The notes: generated from the letters alone by a model not told the origin. Positions 8,556 through 16,867 are shown, counted from the stretch's first letter. The stretch is 64,000 bases of DNA from Oscillospiraceae bacterium (GCA_025758045.1 CP107208.1:2542001-2606000), one strand, 5' to 3'. Numbers and translations: made by a program.

Positions 8556-9539
8556 ATGGAGAAAAAATTCGATGTAAAAAAGTTCCTTTCCAATAACGCC
8601 ATCATCATCCTGATCGCTCTGCTGGCGTTGTTTGTAGGTTCTACTACCCAGAACTTCTTTACCGTTACCAACGGCAAAAACCTGCTGCTGAACGTTGCCC
8701 CGCGTTTCATCATCGCCTGCGGCGTTTCCGGCTGCTTGATCACCAAGGGCACGGACCTGTCCGCAGGCCGCCAGGTCGGCCTGGCCGCCTGCTTCTCCGC
8801 CATGCTGCTGCAGAGTGTTGACTACTCTGCCCGCATGCTGCCCTGGCTGCCCGATATTCCGTGGCCCGTGGCCCTGCTAATCGTCATAGCGATCATGGCC
8901 TGCTTTGGTGCCATCAACGGCTGCATTATCGCATTCCTGAAGGTTCCTCCTTTCATCGCTACGCTGGGCATGCAGACCATCGTTTACGGCCTGTGCTCCG
9001 TCATCACCAACAACCAGCCCATGGGCGGTTACAAGCAGAGCTACCTGACGGTTGCCAGCGGCACGCTGGGCCCCATCCCGTTCCTGGCCATCTTTGCACT
9101 GATCGTCGGCATCTTCTTCTGGTTCCTGTACAATAAGACCCGTCACGGCAAGTACATGTACGCCATCGGCGGCAACGAGAATGCTGCCCAGGTCGCCGGT
9201 GTTAACGTCACTGCTTCTCTGATCCGTATCTACATCCTGGCATCCTGCATGTATGCTCTCGGTGGTTTCCTCGTCGGCGCAAAGGCCGGCGGCGCTTCCA
9301 CCAACACCGGCAACGGCTATGAGCTGGAAGCTATCGCAGCCTGCACCATCGGCGGCGTTTCCACCAACGGCGGCGTCGGCAAGGTCTCCGGCGTTCTGGT
9401 CGGTGTTTTGGTCTTTGAAGTCCTGAAGATCTGCCTGCAGTTCCTGGGCGTCGACCCCGCTTACACCTACATTGCACAGGGCCTTGTCATCGTCATCGCC
9501 GTTGCCCTTGACCTGCGCAAGTACCTGGCCAAGAAGTAA
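8556..9539 (+). CDS. mglC: Galactose/methyl-galactoside ABC transporter permease
   Basis: The 327-residue protein has about nine or ten transmembrane segments of the BPD_transp_2 family. It carries the characteristic GTDLSAGRQVGLAA and GGNENAAQVAGVNV segments and the closing GLVIVIAVALDLRKY. It starts after an AAGGAGGA site 15 bases beyond mglA. With MglA and MglB it forms a complete monosaccharide importer. Confidence 0.93.
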   Translation: MEKKFDVKKFLSNNAIIILIALLALFVGSTTQNFFTVTNGKNLLLNVAPRFIIACGVSGCLITKGTDLSAGRQVGLAACFSAMLLQSVDYSARMLPWLPDIPWPVALLIVIAIMACFGAINGCIIAFLKVPPFIATLGMQTIVYGLCSVITNNQPMGGYKQSYLTVASGTLGPIPFLAIFALIVGIFFWFLYNKTRHGKYMYAIGGNENAAQVAGVNVTASLIRIYILASCMYALGGFLVGAKAGGASTNTGNGYELEAIAACTIGGVSTNGGVGKVSGVLVGVLVFEVLKICLQFLGVDPAYTYIAQGLVIVIAVALDLRKYLAKK

Positions 9540-9545
9540 TCCGCT

Positions 9546-9767
9546 ATGGCAGACGAAATCAAAAACGAGACCCCGCAGACTGCCCCTGAAGGGACTGAAC
9601 AGAAATCGGATCGTCCCGACCGCAGCCAGCTGAACGCCTTTGAGAATTTCTATGAGAACTTCTCCAAAGTTCCGCTGAAATACATTGATGCGTTCATCGT
9701 CGTATGCGCTATCGCTCTTGTCGCAGTAGTCGGCATCGGCATACTGAAAAGCAAGGGCATCCTTTAA
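9546..9767 (+). CDS. Small single-pass membrane protein in the mgl operon
   Basis: The 73-residue protein begins six bases after mglC and ends just before the operon terminator. Residues 1-45 are hydrophilic and acidic; residues about 46-68 form one transmembrane helix, followed by a short KSKGIL-type tail. No ribosome binding site of strength is visible, so it may be translated by coupling to mglC. I know no family for it. Its position suggests a small accessory subunit of the importer, but no function can be assigned. Confidence 0.7.
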   Translation: MADEIKNETPQTAPEGTEQKSDRPDRSQLNAFENFYENFSKVPLKYIDAFIVVCAIALVAVVGIGILKSKGIL

Positions 9768-9772
9768 CCGGG

Positions 9773-9813
9773 AACACCCCCGAAGTTTCACCGCTTCGGG
9801 GGTGTTTCTTTTT
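9773..9813 (+). terminator. Terminator of the mgl operon
   Basis: A perfect 13-bp stem AACACCCCCGAAG / CTTCGGGGGTGTT is followed by TTTCTTTTT. Confidence 0.9.
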
Positions 9814-9820
9814 GCCTATA

Positions 9821-9868
9821 ATAAAAGCGGCAGGGAAGTGCACATCACTTTGCGCTCCCTGCCGCTTT
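9821..9868 (-). terminator. Terminator of the leftward Crp/glycosyltransferase/flavin reductase operon
   Basis: A 13-bp stem (AAAGCGGCAGGGA / TCCCTGCCGCTTT) with a 19-base loop is followed on the minus strand by TTTTATTAT. It lies back to back with the mgl terminator, as expected between convergent operons. Confidence 0.75.
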
Positions 9869-9881
9869 ATTTACAGCAAAA

Positions 9882-10460
9882 TTACTTTTTAATCGGCTTT
9901 TTCTTTTTGCGCACGCTGTAGCCAAAGCTGCCCAGCTTGCGGCCCAGTGCCAGATAGTCCCCATGGGAGTAGACGATCAGCTTTGCCTTGTTCAGGCAGA
10001 GTTTTCCGTTTTCGTCCAGCAGCTTTTCGTCCACATCCACGGCTACGCACTCAGCCAAAAACAGATCGTGGCTGCCCAGCGGGATGACCTGCGTCACCTT
10101 GCACTCCAAATTGACCGGGCTTTCTTCCAGCAGCACCGTGCCCAACTTGGCGGCGGGGGCAGCGGTCAGATGCATGGCGGCAAACTTGTCCACATCGCGG
10201 CCGCTTTTCACGCCGCACCAATCGATAGCCTTTACCAGGCTCTCGGTGGGCAGGTTTACCACGAACTCGCCGCTTTCCTTGATAAGCTTATGGCTGTATC
10301 GCTCTGGCCGCACGCTGATGGACAGCATCGGCGGCTGGGTGCAGATGGTACCGCACCAGCCTACGGTGATAAGATTCGGCTTTTCCGGGCTGCCGCAGCT
10401 CACCAGCACCGGCGGCTCCGGGTTCAGCAGGGTAGAACCTTTCCAGACCTGACGGCTCAT
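9882..10460 (-). CDS. Flavin reductase-like FMN-binding protein
   Basis: This 192-residue protein matches the flavin reductase-like split-barrel family: PVLVSCGSPEKPNLITVGWC at the start, then PPMLSISVRPERYSHKLI and GEFVVNLPTESL, the usual FMN-binding strands. A short Lys-rich tail ends the protein. It probably binds FMN and acts in electron transfer or as a small NAD(P)H-dependent reductase; the partner is unknown. It is the last gene of a leftward four-gene operon and overlaps the glycosyltransferase gene by four bases. Confidence 0.85.
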   Translation of the reverse strand: MSRQVWKGSTLLNPEPPVLVSCGSPEKPNLITVGWCGTICTQPPMLSISVRPERYSHKLIKESGEFVVNLPTESLVKAIDWCGVKSGRDVDKFAAMHLTAAPAAKLGTVLLEESPVNLECKVTQVIPLGSHDLFLAECVAVDVDEKLLDENGKLCLNKAKLIVYSHGDYLALGRKLGSFGYSVRKKKKPIKK

Positions 10461-11443
10461 GCGTTGTCCTCCTTGGTTTCGCCAAAGTTCGGCGTCGTCT
10501 CGCTGATAATATAGCGCGGGCGATGCTTGGTCTCCATGTAGATTTTGCCGATGTACTCGCCAATCACGCCCAGGCAGATCAGCTGCACGCCGGACACAAA
10601 GCAGATAATGCTGGTCATGCTGGCCCAGCCGGAGACCGTCAGCCCCAGGATGGCCTCCACCATGGCCCAGATCACACCAATAAAGCTGATAAGTGCCACG
10701 ATCACTCCGAACCCGGTAATAAAGCGGATGGGTTTGATGGACAGGCTGGTGATACCGTCAAAGGCCAGCGACAGCATCTTGGACAGGGGATAGTGGCTCT
10801 CACCTGCAATGCGCTCGTGGCGCTCGTAGGCTACGCTGGTCGACTTAAAGCCAACCAGCGGCACCATGCCGCGCAGGAAGAGGTTTACCTCTTTGAACTT
10901 GGCAAACTCCTGCAGTACACGGGCGCTCATCAGGCGGTAGTCAGCGTGGTTGTACACCACCTCAGCCCCCATGGCGTTCAGCAGTTTATAAAAACTTTCG
11001 GCGGTAAAACGCTTAAAGAAAGTATCGGTATCGCGCTTGCTGCGCACACCGTACACCACATCGCAGCCGTCCCGATAAGCATCCACCATGCCGTCCATGG
11101 CGTTGATGTCGTCCTGGCCGTCGCAATCGATGGAAATCGTGATGTCGCAGCGGTCTTTTGCCTCCATCAGGCCCGCCAGCACAGCGTTCTGGTGCCCACG
11201 GTTGCGGCTCTGACAGATACCGACATAGTGTTCATCACTGGCCGCCAGCTCGTTGATGATCTCCCAGGTGCGATCCCTAGAGCCATCATTCACAAACAGC
11301 ACCCGGCTGTCGGGGCTGATCTTCCCAGCCGCCGCCAGGTCGTTGATTTTCTGCAAAAACAGTGGTGCCGTAATCGGCAGCACCTCCTGCTCATTATAGC
11401 AGGGGATGACGATGTAAAGGATCGGGTCTTTGCGGTCATTCAT
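10457..11443 (-). CDS. Family 2 glycosyltransferase, polyprenyl-phosphate type, with two C-terminal membrane helices
   Basis: The 328-residue protein starts with the GT2 nucleotide-sugar fold (YIVIPCYNEQEVLP, VNDGSRDRTWEI, and an acidic metal-binding SIDCDGQDD). It ends with two hydrophobic segments near residues 233-255 and 268-290. This is the DPM1/GtrB-like architecture that transfers a sugar from a nucleotide to undecaprenyl phosphate on the inner face of the membrane. The start follows a GAGGA site. It lies between the 79-residue unknown protein and the flavin reductase; the shared operon gives no obvious pathway. Confidence 0.87.
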   Translation of the reverse strand: MNDRKDPILYIVIPCYNEQEVLPITAPLFLQKINDLAAAGKISPDSRVLFVNDGSRDRTWEIINELAASDEHYVGICQSRNRGHQNAVLAGLMEAKDRCDITISIDCDGQDDINAMDGMVDAYRDGCDVVYGVRSKRDTDTFFKRFTAESFYKLLNAMGAEVVYNHADYRLMSARVLQEFAKFKEVNLFLRGMVPLVGFKSTSVAYERHERIAGESHYPLSKMLSLAFDGITSLSIKPIRFITGFGVIVALISFIGVIWAMVEAILGLTVSGWASMTSIICFVSGVQLICLGVIGEYIGKIYMETKHRPRYIISETTPNFGETKEDNA

Positions 11444-11457
11444 AGTTGAATCCTCAC

Positions 11458-11697
11458 TTAATCAAAAAAGTCAGCACGCATTTCATCGTAGCTGGGATAG
11501 CCGTAGGCGATATAATTCTCGTTTTCAAACTCCACAGTGCCTTTATCCAGGGTGTGTTCCCCCAGAATATCCTGCAGTTCGTGGCGCTCCAGAAACACAA
11601 ACACCGGGCCTTCCGGGTGGGTATCCATATGGTCGGTCTCCTGCAGCCACTGGTACACATTATTCCAGCGGGCTTGCACTGCAGTTTTAAATGGCAT
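11458..11697 (-). CDS. Unknown 79-residue protein in the Crp-family operon
   Basis: The start at 11697 is chosen because a GGAG site sits six bases upstream and the frame then begins ten bases after the regulator's stop. The product is small, soluble and acidic, with a Trp-rich N-terminal helix (ARWNNVYQWLQE) and several Tyr/Phe/Glu-rich strands ending YPSYDEMRADFFD. I recognise no family. It sits between the Crp/Fnr-type regulator and the glycosyltransferase and is probably co-transcribed with both. Confidence 0.7.
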   Translation of the reverse strand: MPFKTAVQARWNNVYQWLQETDHMDTHPEGPVFVFLERHELQDILGEHTLDKGTVEFENENYIAYGYPSYDEMRADFFD

Positions 11698-11707
11698 GGT
11701 AAGCTCC

Positions 11708-12397
11708 TTACATTTCATTTGCCAACCTTTCCGGGTCAAGCAGTTTGAAGGTACTGCGGAACAGTTCGATCAGGCCGTCTTCCTGCATGCGGCTCAGTTC
11801 GCGGCTTAAAGCGCTGCGGTCACAGTTCAGGTAGGCGGCCAGTTCCGCGCGGGTCATTGTGATAGTAAAGGTGTCGCTGCCGGTCTGGTCGCGCTGTTCC
11901 AGCAGCCACAGGCAGATGCGCCCGCGCAGGCTCTTGCAGCACAGTAATTCCAGGCGGCAGTCCAGCGAAAAATATTTCCCGCTGATCGTCTCCAGCCAGT
12001 TCTGCAGCAGCTTCCAGTGGGCAGCGCTCAACTCTCCGCTTGGCCGCAGCATACCATCGTAGGGCAGGTACAGCACCAGGCAGGGAACAGCCGCCGTCAC
12101 GTTGACCGGGCTTTTGCTGCGGCCGCCTGCCAGCACATCGGCAAACACGCCGCCCGGCCCCATGCGGGCCATCGTGATGGGCGTACCGTCAGGCATCGGC
12201 TTGGTGGCTGTGATCTCGCCTTCCAAAATGATGCCCACGTCTTTTGTCTCGTATCCGGCCATCAGCAGCAGTTCGCCTTTATCGTACCGGCGCACCCGCG
12301 GGGCCAGGCTTTCCGTCAGCAGGGTCAGCTCCGCATCCGTCATGCCGCGCAGCAGACGGGTCTTGCGCAATGTATCAAAATAAGGGGTGTACTCCAT
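11708..12397 (-). CDS. Crp/Fnr-family transcriptional regulator
   Basis: The 229-residue protein has an N-terminal cyclic-nucleotide-binding-type beta-barrel (residues about 20-130) and a C-terminal winged helix (recognition region TRAELAAYLNCDRSALSRELSRM). The FNR four-cysteine cluster is absent, so it is unlikely to be an iron-sulfur oxygen sensor. The barrel also lacks an obvious RxS cAMP motif, so the ligand is unknown. The start at 12397 follows a GAGAGGA site; an earlier ATG would add 14 residues without a good site. It is transcribed away from an ABC transporter operon, with a perfect Fnr-like operator between them. Confidence 0.87.
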   Translation of the reverse strand: MEYTPYFDTLRKTRLLRGMTDAELTLLTESLAPRVRRYDKGELLLMAGYETKDVGIILEGEITATKPMPDGTPITMARMGPGGVFADVLAGGRSKSPVNVTAAVPCLVLYLPYDGMLRPSGELSAAHWKLLQNWLETISGKYFSLDCRLELLCCKSLRGRICLWLLEQRDQTGSDTFTITMTRAELAAYLNCDRSALSRELSRMQEDGLIELFRSTFKLLDPERLANEM

Positions 12398-12418
12398 GCA
12401 GGGGTCCTCTCTCAAGAA

Positions 12419-12434
12419 TGTTGCACAGGCAACA
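12419..12434. promoter_or_regulatory. Perfect Crp/Fnr-type operator between the regulator and the ABC transporter
   Basis: TGTTGC-ACAG-GCAACA is a perfect dyad with the half-site spacing of Fnr-type operators (TTGAT-N4-ATCAA). It is centred at 12426.5, which is -41.5 relative to the start expected from the -10 element at 12456-12461. That is the usual class II activator position. On the other strand it sits 22 bases before the regulator's start codon, consistent with autoregulation. Confidence 0.7.
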
Positions 12435-12461
12435 GACATTTTCTATTTATTATAGTATAGT
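12433..12461 (+). promoter_or_regulatory. Promoter of the SsuABC-like operon
   Basis: A weak -35 (CAGACA, 12433-12438) is spaced 17 bp from a -10 TATAGT (12456-12461). A poor -35 with a well-placed activator site is typical of Crp/Fnr-dependent promoters. Confidence 0.55.
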
Positions 12462-12522
12462 GGGGCAGCAAAAGCAAGAGATGTTTCTATCAGCATCCCA
12501 AAAAGAGAGGAACAGAAAAATC

Positions 12523-13572
12523 ATGAAACTGAAACGTATTCTTTCTGCTGTTGCCGCCTTTGCGCTCTGCGCATCTCTGGCCGGCTGCGGCGCATCCGCA
12601 TCTTCTGTGGCTGAATCCACCGCCGAGTCCGCTTCTACCGAAGCCGTCTCCACCGTGGAGGAGGAAGCCAGCCCCGAAACCTCTGCCGAGACCACTGCCC
12701 TGCGCGTGGCTGGCCTGAAAGGCCCCACCACCATGGGCCTGGTCAACATGCTGACAGCTGACGATGCCGCCGACCTGGTCGACTTCAACATGTACGGTGC
12801 TGCCGACGAGGTCGTGCCCCTGCTGGTCAAGGGTGACATCGACGCCGCCGCTGTGCCCGCTAACCTAGCTGCTACCCTGTACCAGAAGACCAACGGTGCC
12901 GTTGAGGTTGCCTGCGTCAACACGCTGGGCGTGCTGTACATCGTCGAAAATGGCGAGACCATAAACAGCGTCGCTGATCTCAAGGGCCAGACCCTCGTCA
13001 CCACCGGCAAGGGCACCACGCCGGAGTATGTCCTGCGCTATGTCCTGTCCGAGAACGGCATCGACCCCGACAACGATGTCACCATCGAGTACTGCAGCGA
13101 AGCCACCGAGGCTCTGAGCAAGGTCCAGGCTGGCGAGGCCACCATCGCCATGCTGCCCCAGCCTTTCGTGACCAGCGCTCTGTCCCAGGTCGAGGGCCTG
13201 CGCGTTGCCCTGGATATGAACGAGGAATGGCAGAAGGTCGCCGGTTCCAAGCTGGTCACCGGCGTTCTGGTCGTCCGCAAGGACGCCGTTGAGGCCGATG
13301 CCGACCGCTTCACCGCTTTCATGGACGCTTACCAGGCCAGCGTGGACACCGCCAACACCGATCTGGAAGGCACTGCCGCCCTGTGCGAGGAGTACGGCAT
13401 CGTTGCCAAGGCTGCCCTGGCCCAGAAGGCCCTGCCCCAGTGCAATATCGTGTTCGAGACCGGCGACCAGATGAAAACCGACCTGACCACCTACTATCAG
13501 GTCCTGTTCGACGCTGACCCCACCAGTGTGGGTGGCAGCATGCCGGCTGACGACTTCTACTATGCCGGTTAA
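12523..13572 (+). CDS. ABC transporter substrate-binding lipoprotein, SsuA/NMT1-like
   Basis: This 349-residue lipoprotein (lipobox LAGC) has a Ser/Glu-rich linker to about residue 63 and then an NMT1/SsuA-type binding fold. LRVAGLKGPTTMGLVNML, GDIDAAAVPANLA, SVADLKGQTLVTTGKGT and EATIAMLPQPFVTSAL are the usual landmarks. The start was chosen for the signal peptide and a GAGAGGA site. Family members bind sulfonates, nitrate or pyrimidine precursors; the substrate here cannot be read from sequence. It precedes matching permease and ATPase genes. Confidence 0.87.
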   Translation: MKLKRILSAVAAFALCASLAGCGASASSVAESTAESASTEAVSTVEEEASPETSAETTALRVAGLKGPTTMGLVNMLTADDAADLVDFNMYGAADEVVPLLVKGDIDAAAVPANLAATLYQKTNGAVEVACVNTLGVLYIVENGETINSVADLKGQTLVTTGKGTTPEYVLRYVLSENGIDPDNDVTIEYCSEATEALSKVQAGEATIAMLPQPFVTSALSQVEGLRVALDMNEEWQKVAGSKLVTGVLVVRKDAVEADADRFTAFMDAYQASVDTANTDLEGTAALCEEYGIVAKAALAQKALPQCNIVFETGDQMKTDLTTYYQVLFDADPTSVGGSMPADDFYYAG

Positions 13573-14323
13573 ATTCTGGCAGCGAGCCGCCGCCCTGGCC
13601 GCATGGATCGTGGTCTGGCAGTTGGCGGCTGTCTCTCTGGGGCACGGCGGGCTATTTCTCGCCACACCGATGCAAACACTGCAGGCGCTGGCTCAGCTGG
13701 CGCCTACAGCTGGTTTCTGGCAGCGCATCGTGTTCAGTGCTCTGCGCATATTGGCCGGGTTCCTGCTGGCGGTCGTCGGTGGGCTGGTGCTGGGTGCGTT
13801 GGGTGCTCGCTGGCGCTGGGTGCGCATTTTTATTGAGCCTGCCATGCAGCTTATCCGCGCCATGCCAGTAGCCAGCTTTGTCATCCTGGCTTTGCTGTGG
13901 GTGCGCAGTGCTAACCTTTCGGTGGTAGTCAGCTTTACCCATGTGCTGCCGGTGGTCTACGCCGGGGTGCAGGGCGGCATTGCTGATACGGACTCTCAAC
14001 TGTTGGAGATGGCCCATGTCTACCGCCTGCCGCTCATCACTAGGCTGCGGTATATCTGGCTGCCCGGCATTTTCCCGTCGTTTTGTGAAAGCTGCATTGC
14101 CGCCATGGGTATGTGCTGGAAAAGCGGCGTCTCGGCCGAGGTCATCGGCCTGCCGGACCATTCGGTCGGCGACGCGCTCTACCGCGCCAAAATCACCCTG
14201 TCCACGCCCGATGTGTTCGCCTGGACGCTGGTCATCGTGCTGCTTTCGGCGCTGCTGTCCACCGTGGCCGCCCGGCTGTTGCGGGCCGTAAAAGCCCGTC
14301 TTTGCGGGGAGGTGCAGGCATGA
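13562..14323 (+). CDS. ABC transporter permease, SsuC-like
   Basis: The 253-residue protein has about six transmembrane segments and the BPD_transp_1 coupling loop near TDSQLLEMAHVYRLPLITRLRYIWLPG. The start at 13562 overlaps the end of the binding-protein gene by 11 bases. It gives the expected N-terminus (MPVKFWQRAAALAAWIVVWQ); an upstream in-frame start would lie deeper inside that gene. It forms the membrane channel of the importer and overlaps the ATPase gene by four bases. Confidence 0.87.
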   Translation: MPVKFWQRAAALAAWIVVWQLAAVSLGHGGLFLATPMQTLQALAQLAPTAGFWQRIVFSALRILAGFLLAVVGGLVLGALGARWRWVRIFIEPAMQLIRAMPVASFVILALLWVRSANLSVVVSFTHVLPVVYAGVQGGIADTDSQLLEMAHVYRLPLITRLRYIWLPGIFPSFCESCIAAMGMCWKSGVSAEVIGLPDHSVGDALYRAKITLSTPDVFAWTLVIVLLSALLSTVAARLLRAVKARLCGEVQA

Positions 14324-14883
14324 GCATCGTTATCGAAAACCTCTGCAAAAGCTTCGGCACCCACGCCGTGCTGCAAAATTTCAATTGGACGGTAGACCGC
14401 CCCATGGTACTGATGGGCGCTTCCGGCTGTGGAAAAACCACGATGCTGCGCATCCTGTCAGGGCTGGAGACCGCCGACAGCGGCACCGTCACCGGCGTGG
14501 TGACCCCTGCCGTCGTCTTTCAGGAGGACCGTCTTTGCCCTCAGCTGACTGCCGTAGACAACCTTGTGCTGACAGGCCACGGTCTGACCGCCGCCCAGGC
14601 CCGCAGCGACTTGCAATCCCTTGGCTTTACCGAGGCTGACCTGCGCCTGCCTGCCGTGCGGCTTTCCGGCGGACAAAAGCGCCGCGCCGCCCTGCTGCGC
14701 GCCTTGCTGTGCCAGGATGCACAAACGCTGCTGATGGACGAACCCTTCACCGGCATGGATGCCGACCTGGTGCGCGATGCCGCCGCCGTTACCCGCCGCC
14801 TGGCAGGGGAGCGGCCCACGATTTTGGTCACCCATGATCGCACCGCAGCCGAGCTGCTCGGCTGGCCTATCCGCGAAATTTAA
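14320..14883 (+). CDS. ABC transporter ATPase, SsuB-like, short
   Basis: This ABC ATPase has Walker A GASGCGKTT, Q-loop FQEDRLCP, signature LSGGQKRR, Walker B TLLMDEPFTGMD and a switch His in LVTHDR. At 187 residues it is shorter than most SsuB/TauB proteins (about 230-260), ending soon after the H-loop, but all catalytic motifs are present. Its start is in the ATGA overlap with the permease stop, after a GGGGAGG site. It powers uptake by the upstream permease and binding protein. Confidence 0.87.
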   Translation: MSIVIENLCKSFGTHAVLQNFNWTVDRPMVLMGASGCGKTTMLRILSGLETADSGTVTGVVTPAVVFQEDRLCPQLTAVDNLVLTGHGLTAAQARSDLQSLGFTEADLRLPAVRLSGGQKRRAALLRALLCQDAQTLLMDEPFTGMDADLVRDAAAVTRRLAGERPTILVTHDRTAAELLGWPIREI

Positions 14884-14896
14884 ACGCATACAAATA

Positions 14897-14934
14897 CCGC
14901 CCCTGCCCTCAAAAAAGGCAGAGGCGGCATTTTA
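14897..14934. terminator. Shared terminator between the ABC operon and hemW
   Basis: An 11-bp stem with one mismatch (CCGCCCCTGCC / GGCAGAGGCGG) is followed by TTTT on the plus strand. On the minus strand there is only a short AT-rich run. It sits between convergent genes and may serve both. Confidence 0.65.
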
Positions 14935-14938
14935 TATT

Positions 14939-16012
14939 TCACATCAATTCGGTCAAAATAGAGTTCTGTACCACCATACCGGCGGGAGTAAGGCGAAGCG
15001 TTTTCTCGTCAAACTCGGCGTAGCCGTGGGCCACGCACTGGCGGATAAACTGTTTCTGCGCCGAGGTAAAGCTGCCGCCCCAGCGGCCATATTCGGCTAA
15101 GCTTAATCCTCTGCGCAGGCGAAGCTGCATCAGCAAAAAATCCTCGGCCGTGCAATCGTCCTCCATCGCTTCGGCGGCGGTGCCCTCAATAAACGCCTGC
15201 ACATCGTCCGGCCAGTATTTCCGTACACGGCCCACACAACTGTGGGCCGCAGGGCCGTAGCCCTGGTAGTCGCAGCAATCCCAGTACAGCAGGTTGTGCC
15301 GTCCCTCATGGCCGGGGCGGCAGAAGTTACTGATCTCATACTGCTGGTACCCGGCCTTTTCCAGCTGGGCCACCGCATATAAATAAAAGTCCGCCGCCGC
15401 GTCGCCGTCCGGCAGGCCCGCGGGCGGGTTGCGGTAAAACGCCGTGCCCGGCTCTACCTTTAATAGGTAAGCCGAAATATGCGTACAGCCGCCGTCCCGC
15501 AACAAGGCAAGCGTAGCATCAAACTCGGCGTTGCTGTACTCCGGCAATGCCAGCATAATGTCGCCGCAGATTTCCTCAAAACCCGCCGCCCGCGCCCAGG
15601 CCAGTGCCTGTGCGGCCCTTTCGGCGGTGTGGGTGCGCCCCAGCCGCCGCAACTGGGCGTTGCTGGCGCTCTGCACGCCAAAGCTGATGCGCGTCACCCC
15701 TGCCGCGCGGAAGCCTGCCAAGCTTTCCTGCATCACCACATCGGGGTTGGCCTCCAGCGTTATCTCCGCCCCCGGCAAAGGATTCGCCGCCGTAATCAGG
15801 CTTTCTACCTGGGCAGGCGAAAGCAGGGCAGGCGTCCCGCCGCCAAAGTAGAGCGTATCCGGGCGGCGGTCGTTCTTTGCAAGCTCTCGCAGCAGCGCAC
15901 TCACATAGGCCTGCGGCACTCCCCGCGCACCGGGAGCCGAGTAGAAATCACAATACCGGCATTTGGCCCGGCAGTAGGGAATATGCAGATAAATTCCGTA
16001 CAAATCAGACAT
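14939..16012 (-). CDS. hemW: Radical SAM protein HemW
   Basis: The 357-residue protein has the radical SAM motif C14-x3-C18-x2-C21 in YLHIPYCRAKCRYCDFYS, followed by YFGGGTPALL and ISFGVQSASNAQLRRLGR. The HemW-specific HNLLYWDCCDYQGYGPAAHS is near residue 240. Of the CPO-like family, HemW is the heme chaperone; true HemN oxidases differ around the N-terminus. Older annotations call it oxygen-independent coproporphyrinogen III oxidase. It converges on the ABC ATPase gene and diverges from the Bax1-inhibitor-like gene. Confidence 0.92.
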   Translation of the reverse strand: MSDLYGIYLHIPYCRAKCRYCDFYSAPGARGVPQAYVSALLRELAKNDRRPDTLYFGGGTPALLSPAQVESLITAANPLPGAEITLEANPDVVMQESLAGFRAAGVTRISFGVQSASNAQLRRLGRTHTAERAAQALAWARAAGFEEICGDIMLALPEYSNAEFDATLALLRDGGCTHISAYLLKVEPGTAFYRNPPAGLPDGDAAADFYLYAVAQLEKAGYQQYEISNFCRPGHEGRHNLLYWDCCDYQGYGPAAHSCVGRVRKYWPDDVQAFIEGTAAEAMEDDCTAEDFLLMQLRLRRGLSLAEYGRWGGSFTSAQKQFIRQCVAHGYAEFDEKTLRLTPAGMVVQNSILTELM

Positions 16013-16105
16013 TTTTCACCTTTTATCCATGGTTCTTAATAGTTTTGTGATGAATTGACATCCTAATAACAGTATAATACTTCATACAGAAAGGGGATTT
16101 CAACC

Positions 16106-16825
16106 ATGTATCAGAATTACAATGATATTTCTTATGCTGAAAGTCCGTTTGGAACCTTAAATCAATATATGACCAAGACCTTCGGCTGGATGTTTGCCGG
16201 TCTGCTGGTCACCTTCGCCGTGGCCATCGGTGCTATTTCCACCGGTTTGGTCTATGCTTTCATCAACAGCGGCGTCTTCTTCATCACCTGCATTGCAGAG
16301 CTGATTTTGGTCGGTGTACTGTCCGCCCGTGTCACCAGCCTGCAGCCAGGCACCGCTACTGGCATCTTCTTTGCCTATGCGGCGCTCAACGGCCTGAACC
16401 TCTGCTCCATCTTCCTGATCTATGATCTGGGCAGCTTGGTGCTGGCCTTCCTGGTGGGCGCTGTCTACTTCGGCGTTATGGCCGTGTACGGTGCTACCAC
16501 CAACCGCAGCCTGGTCGGCTGGGGCCCCAAATTGATGGGCGGTTTGATTGCCATTATCATCTGCTCCCTGGTTGGCAGCCTGTTCAGCCTGTTTGGCTTC
16601 AGCTTTGGCATTGGTGATCTGCTGCTCTGCGCCGTTGGTCTGTTCCTGTTCATGGGTCTGACCGCCTATGATACCCAGATGCTCAAGCATCACTACGCCT
16701 ATTTCGGCGGTGATGCAGCCATGCTGCACAAGGCTTCCATTATCGGTGCACTGAACCTCTACCTCGACTTCATCAACATCTTCCTGTACGTGGTGCGTCT
16801 GCTTGGCCGCCGCCGCGACAGCTAA
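16106..16825 (+). CDS. Bax inhibitor-1/YccA-family membrane protein
   Basis: The 239-residue protein has seven hydrophobic segments and the UPF0005/BI-1 signatures: TFGWMFAGLLVTF early on and LTAYDTQMLK near residue 190, with conserved Asp residues in the C-terminal helices. Bacterial BI-1 members are proton-sensitive calcium channels or protease modulators; the exact role here is unknown. The start follows an AAAGGGGA site. The phenylalanine T-box promoter begins eight bases after its stop. Confidence 0.88.
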   Translation: MYQNYNDISYAESPFGTLNQYMTKTFGWMFAGLLVTFAVAIGAISTGLVYAFINSGVFFITCIAELILVGVLSARVTSLQPGTATGIFFAYAALNGLNLCSIFLIYDLGSLVLAFLVGAVYFGVMAVYGATTNRSLVGWGPKLMGGLIAIIICSLVGSLFSLFGFSFGIGDLLLCAVGLFLFMGLTAYDTQMLKHHYAYFGGDAAMLHKASIIGALNLYLDFINIFLYVVRLLGRRRDS

Positions 16826-16832
16826 ACCGCCC

Positions 16833-16861
16833 TTGACAAATCCTGCCGAAACCGCTATACT
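16833..16861 (+). promoter_or_regulatory. Promoter of the pheST T-box transcript
   Basis: TTGACA (16833-16838) and TATACT (16856-16861) are spaced exactly 17 bp. The start of transcription is expected near 16868. Confidence 0.85.
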
Positions 16862-16867
16862 AAATCC

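Noticed and set aside
16055..16078. TTGACA and TATAAT upstream of the Bax1-inhibitor-like gene
   Set aside because: The two elements are separated by only 12 bases, too short for a normal sigma-A promoter; no other -35 at good spacing was found.
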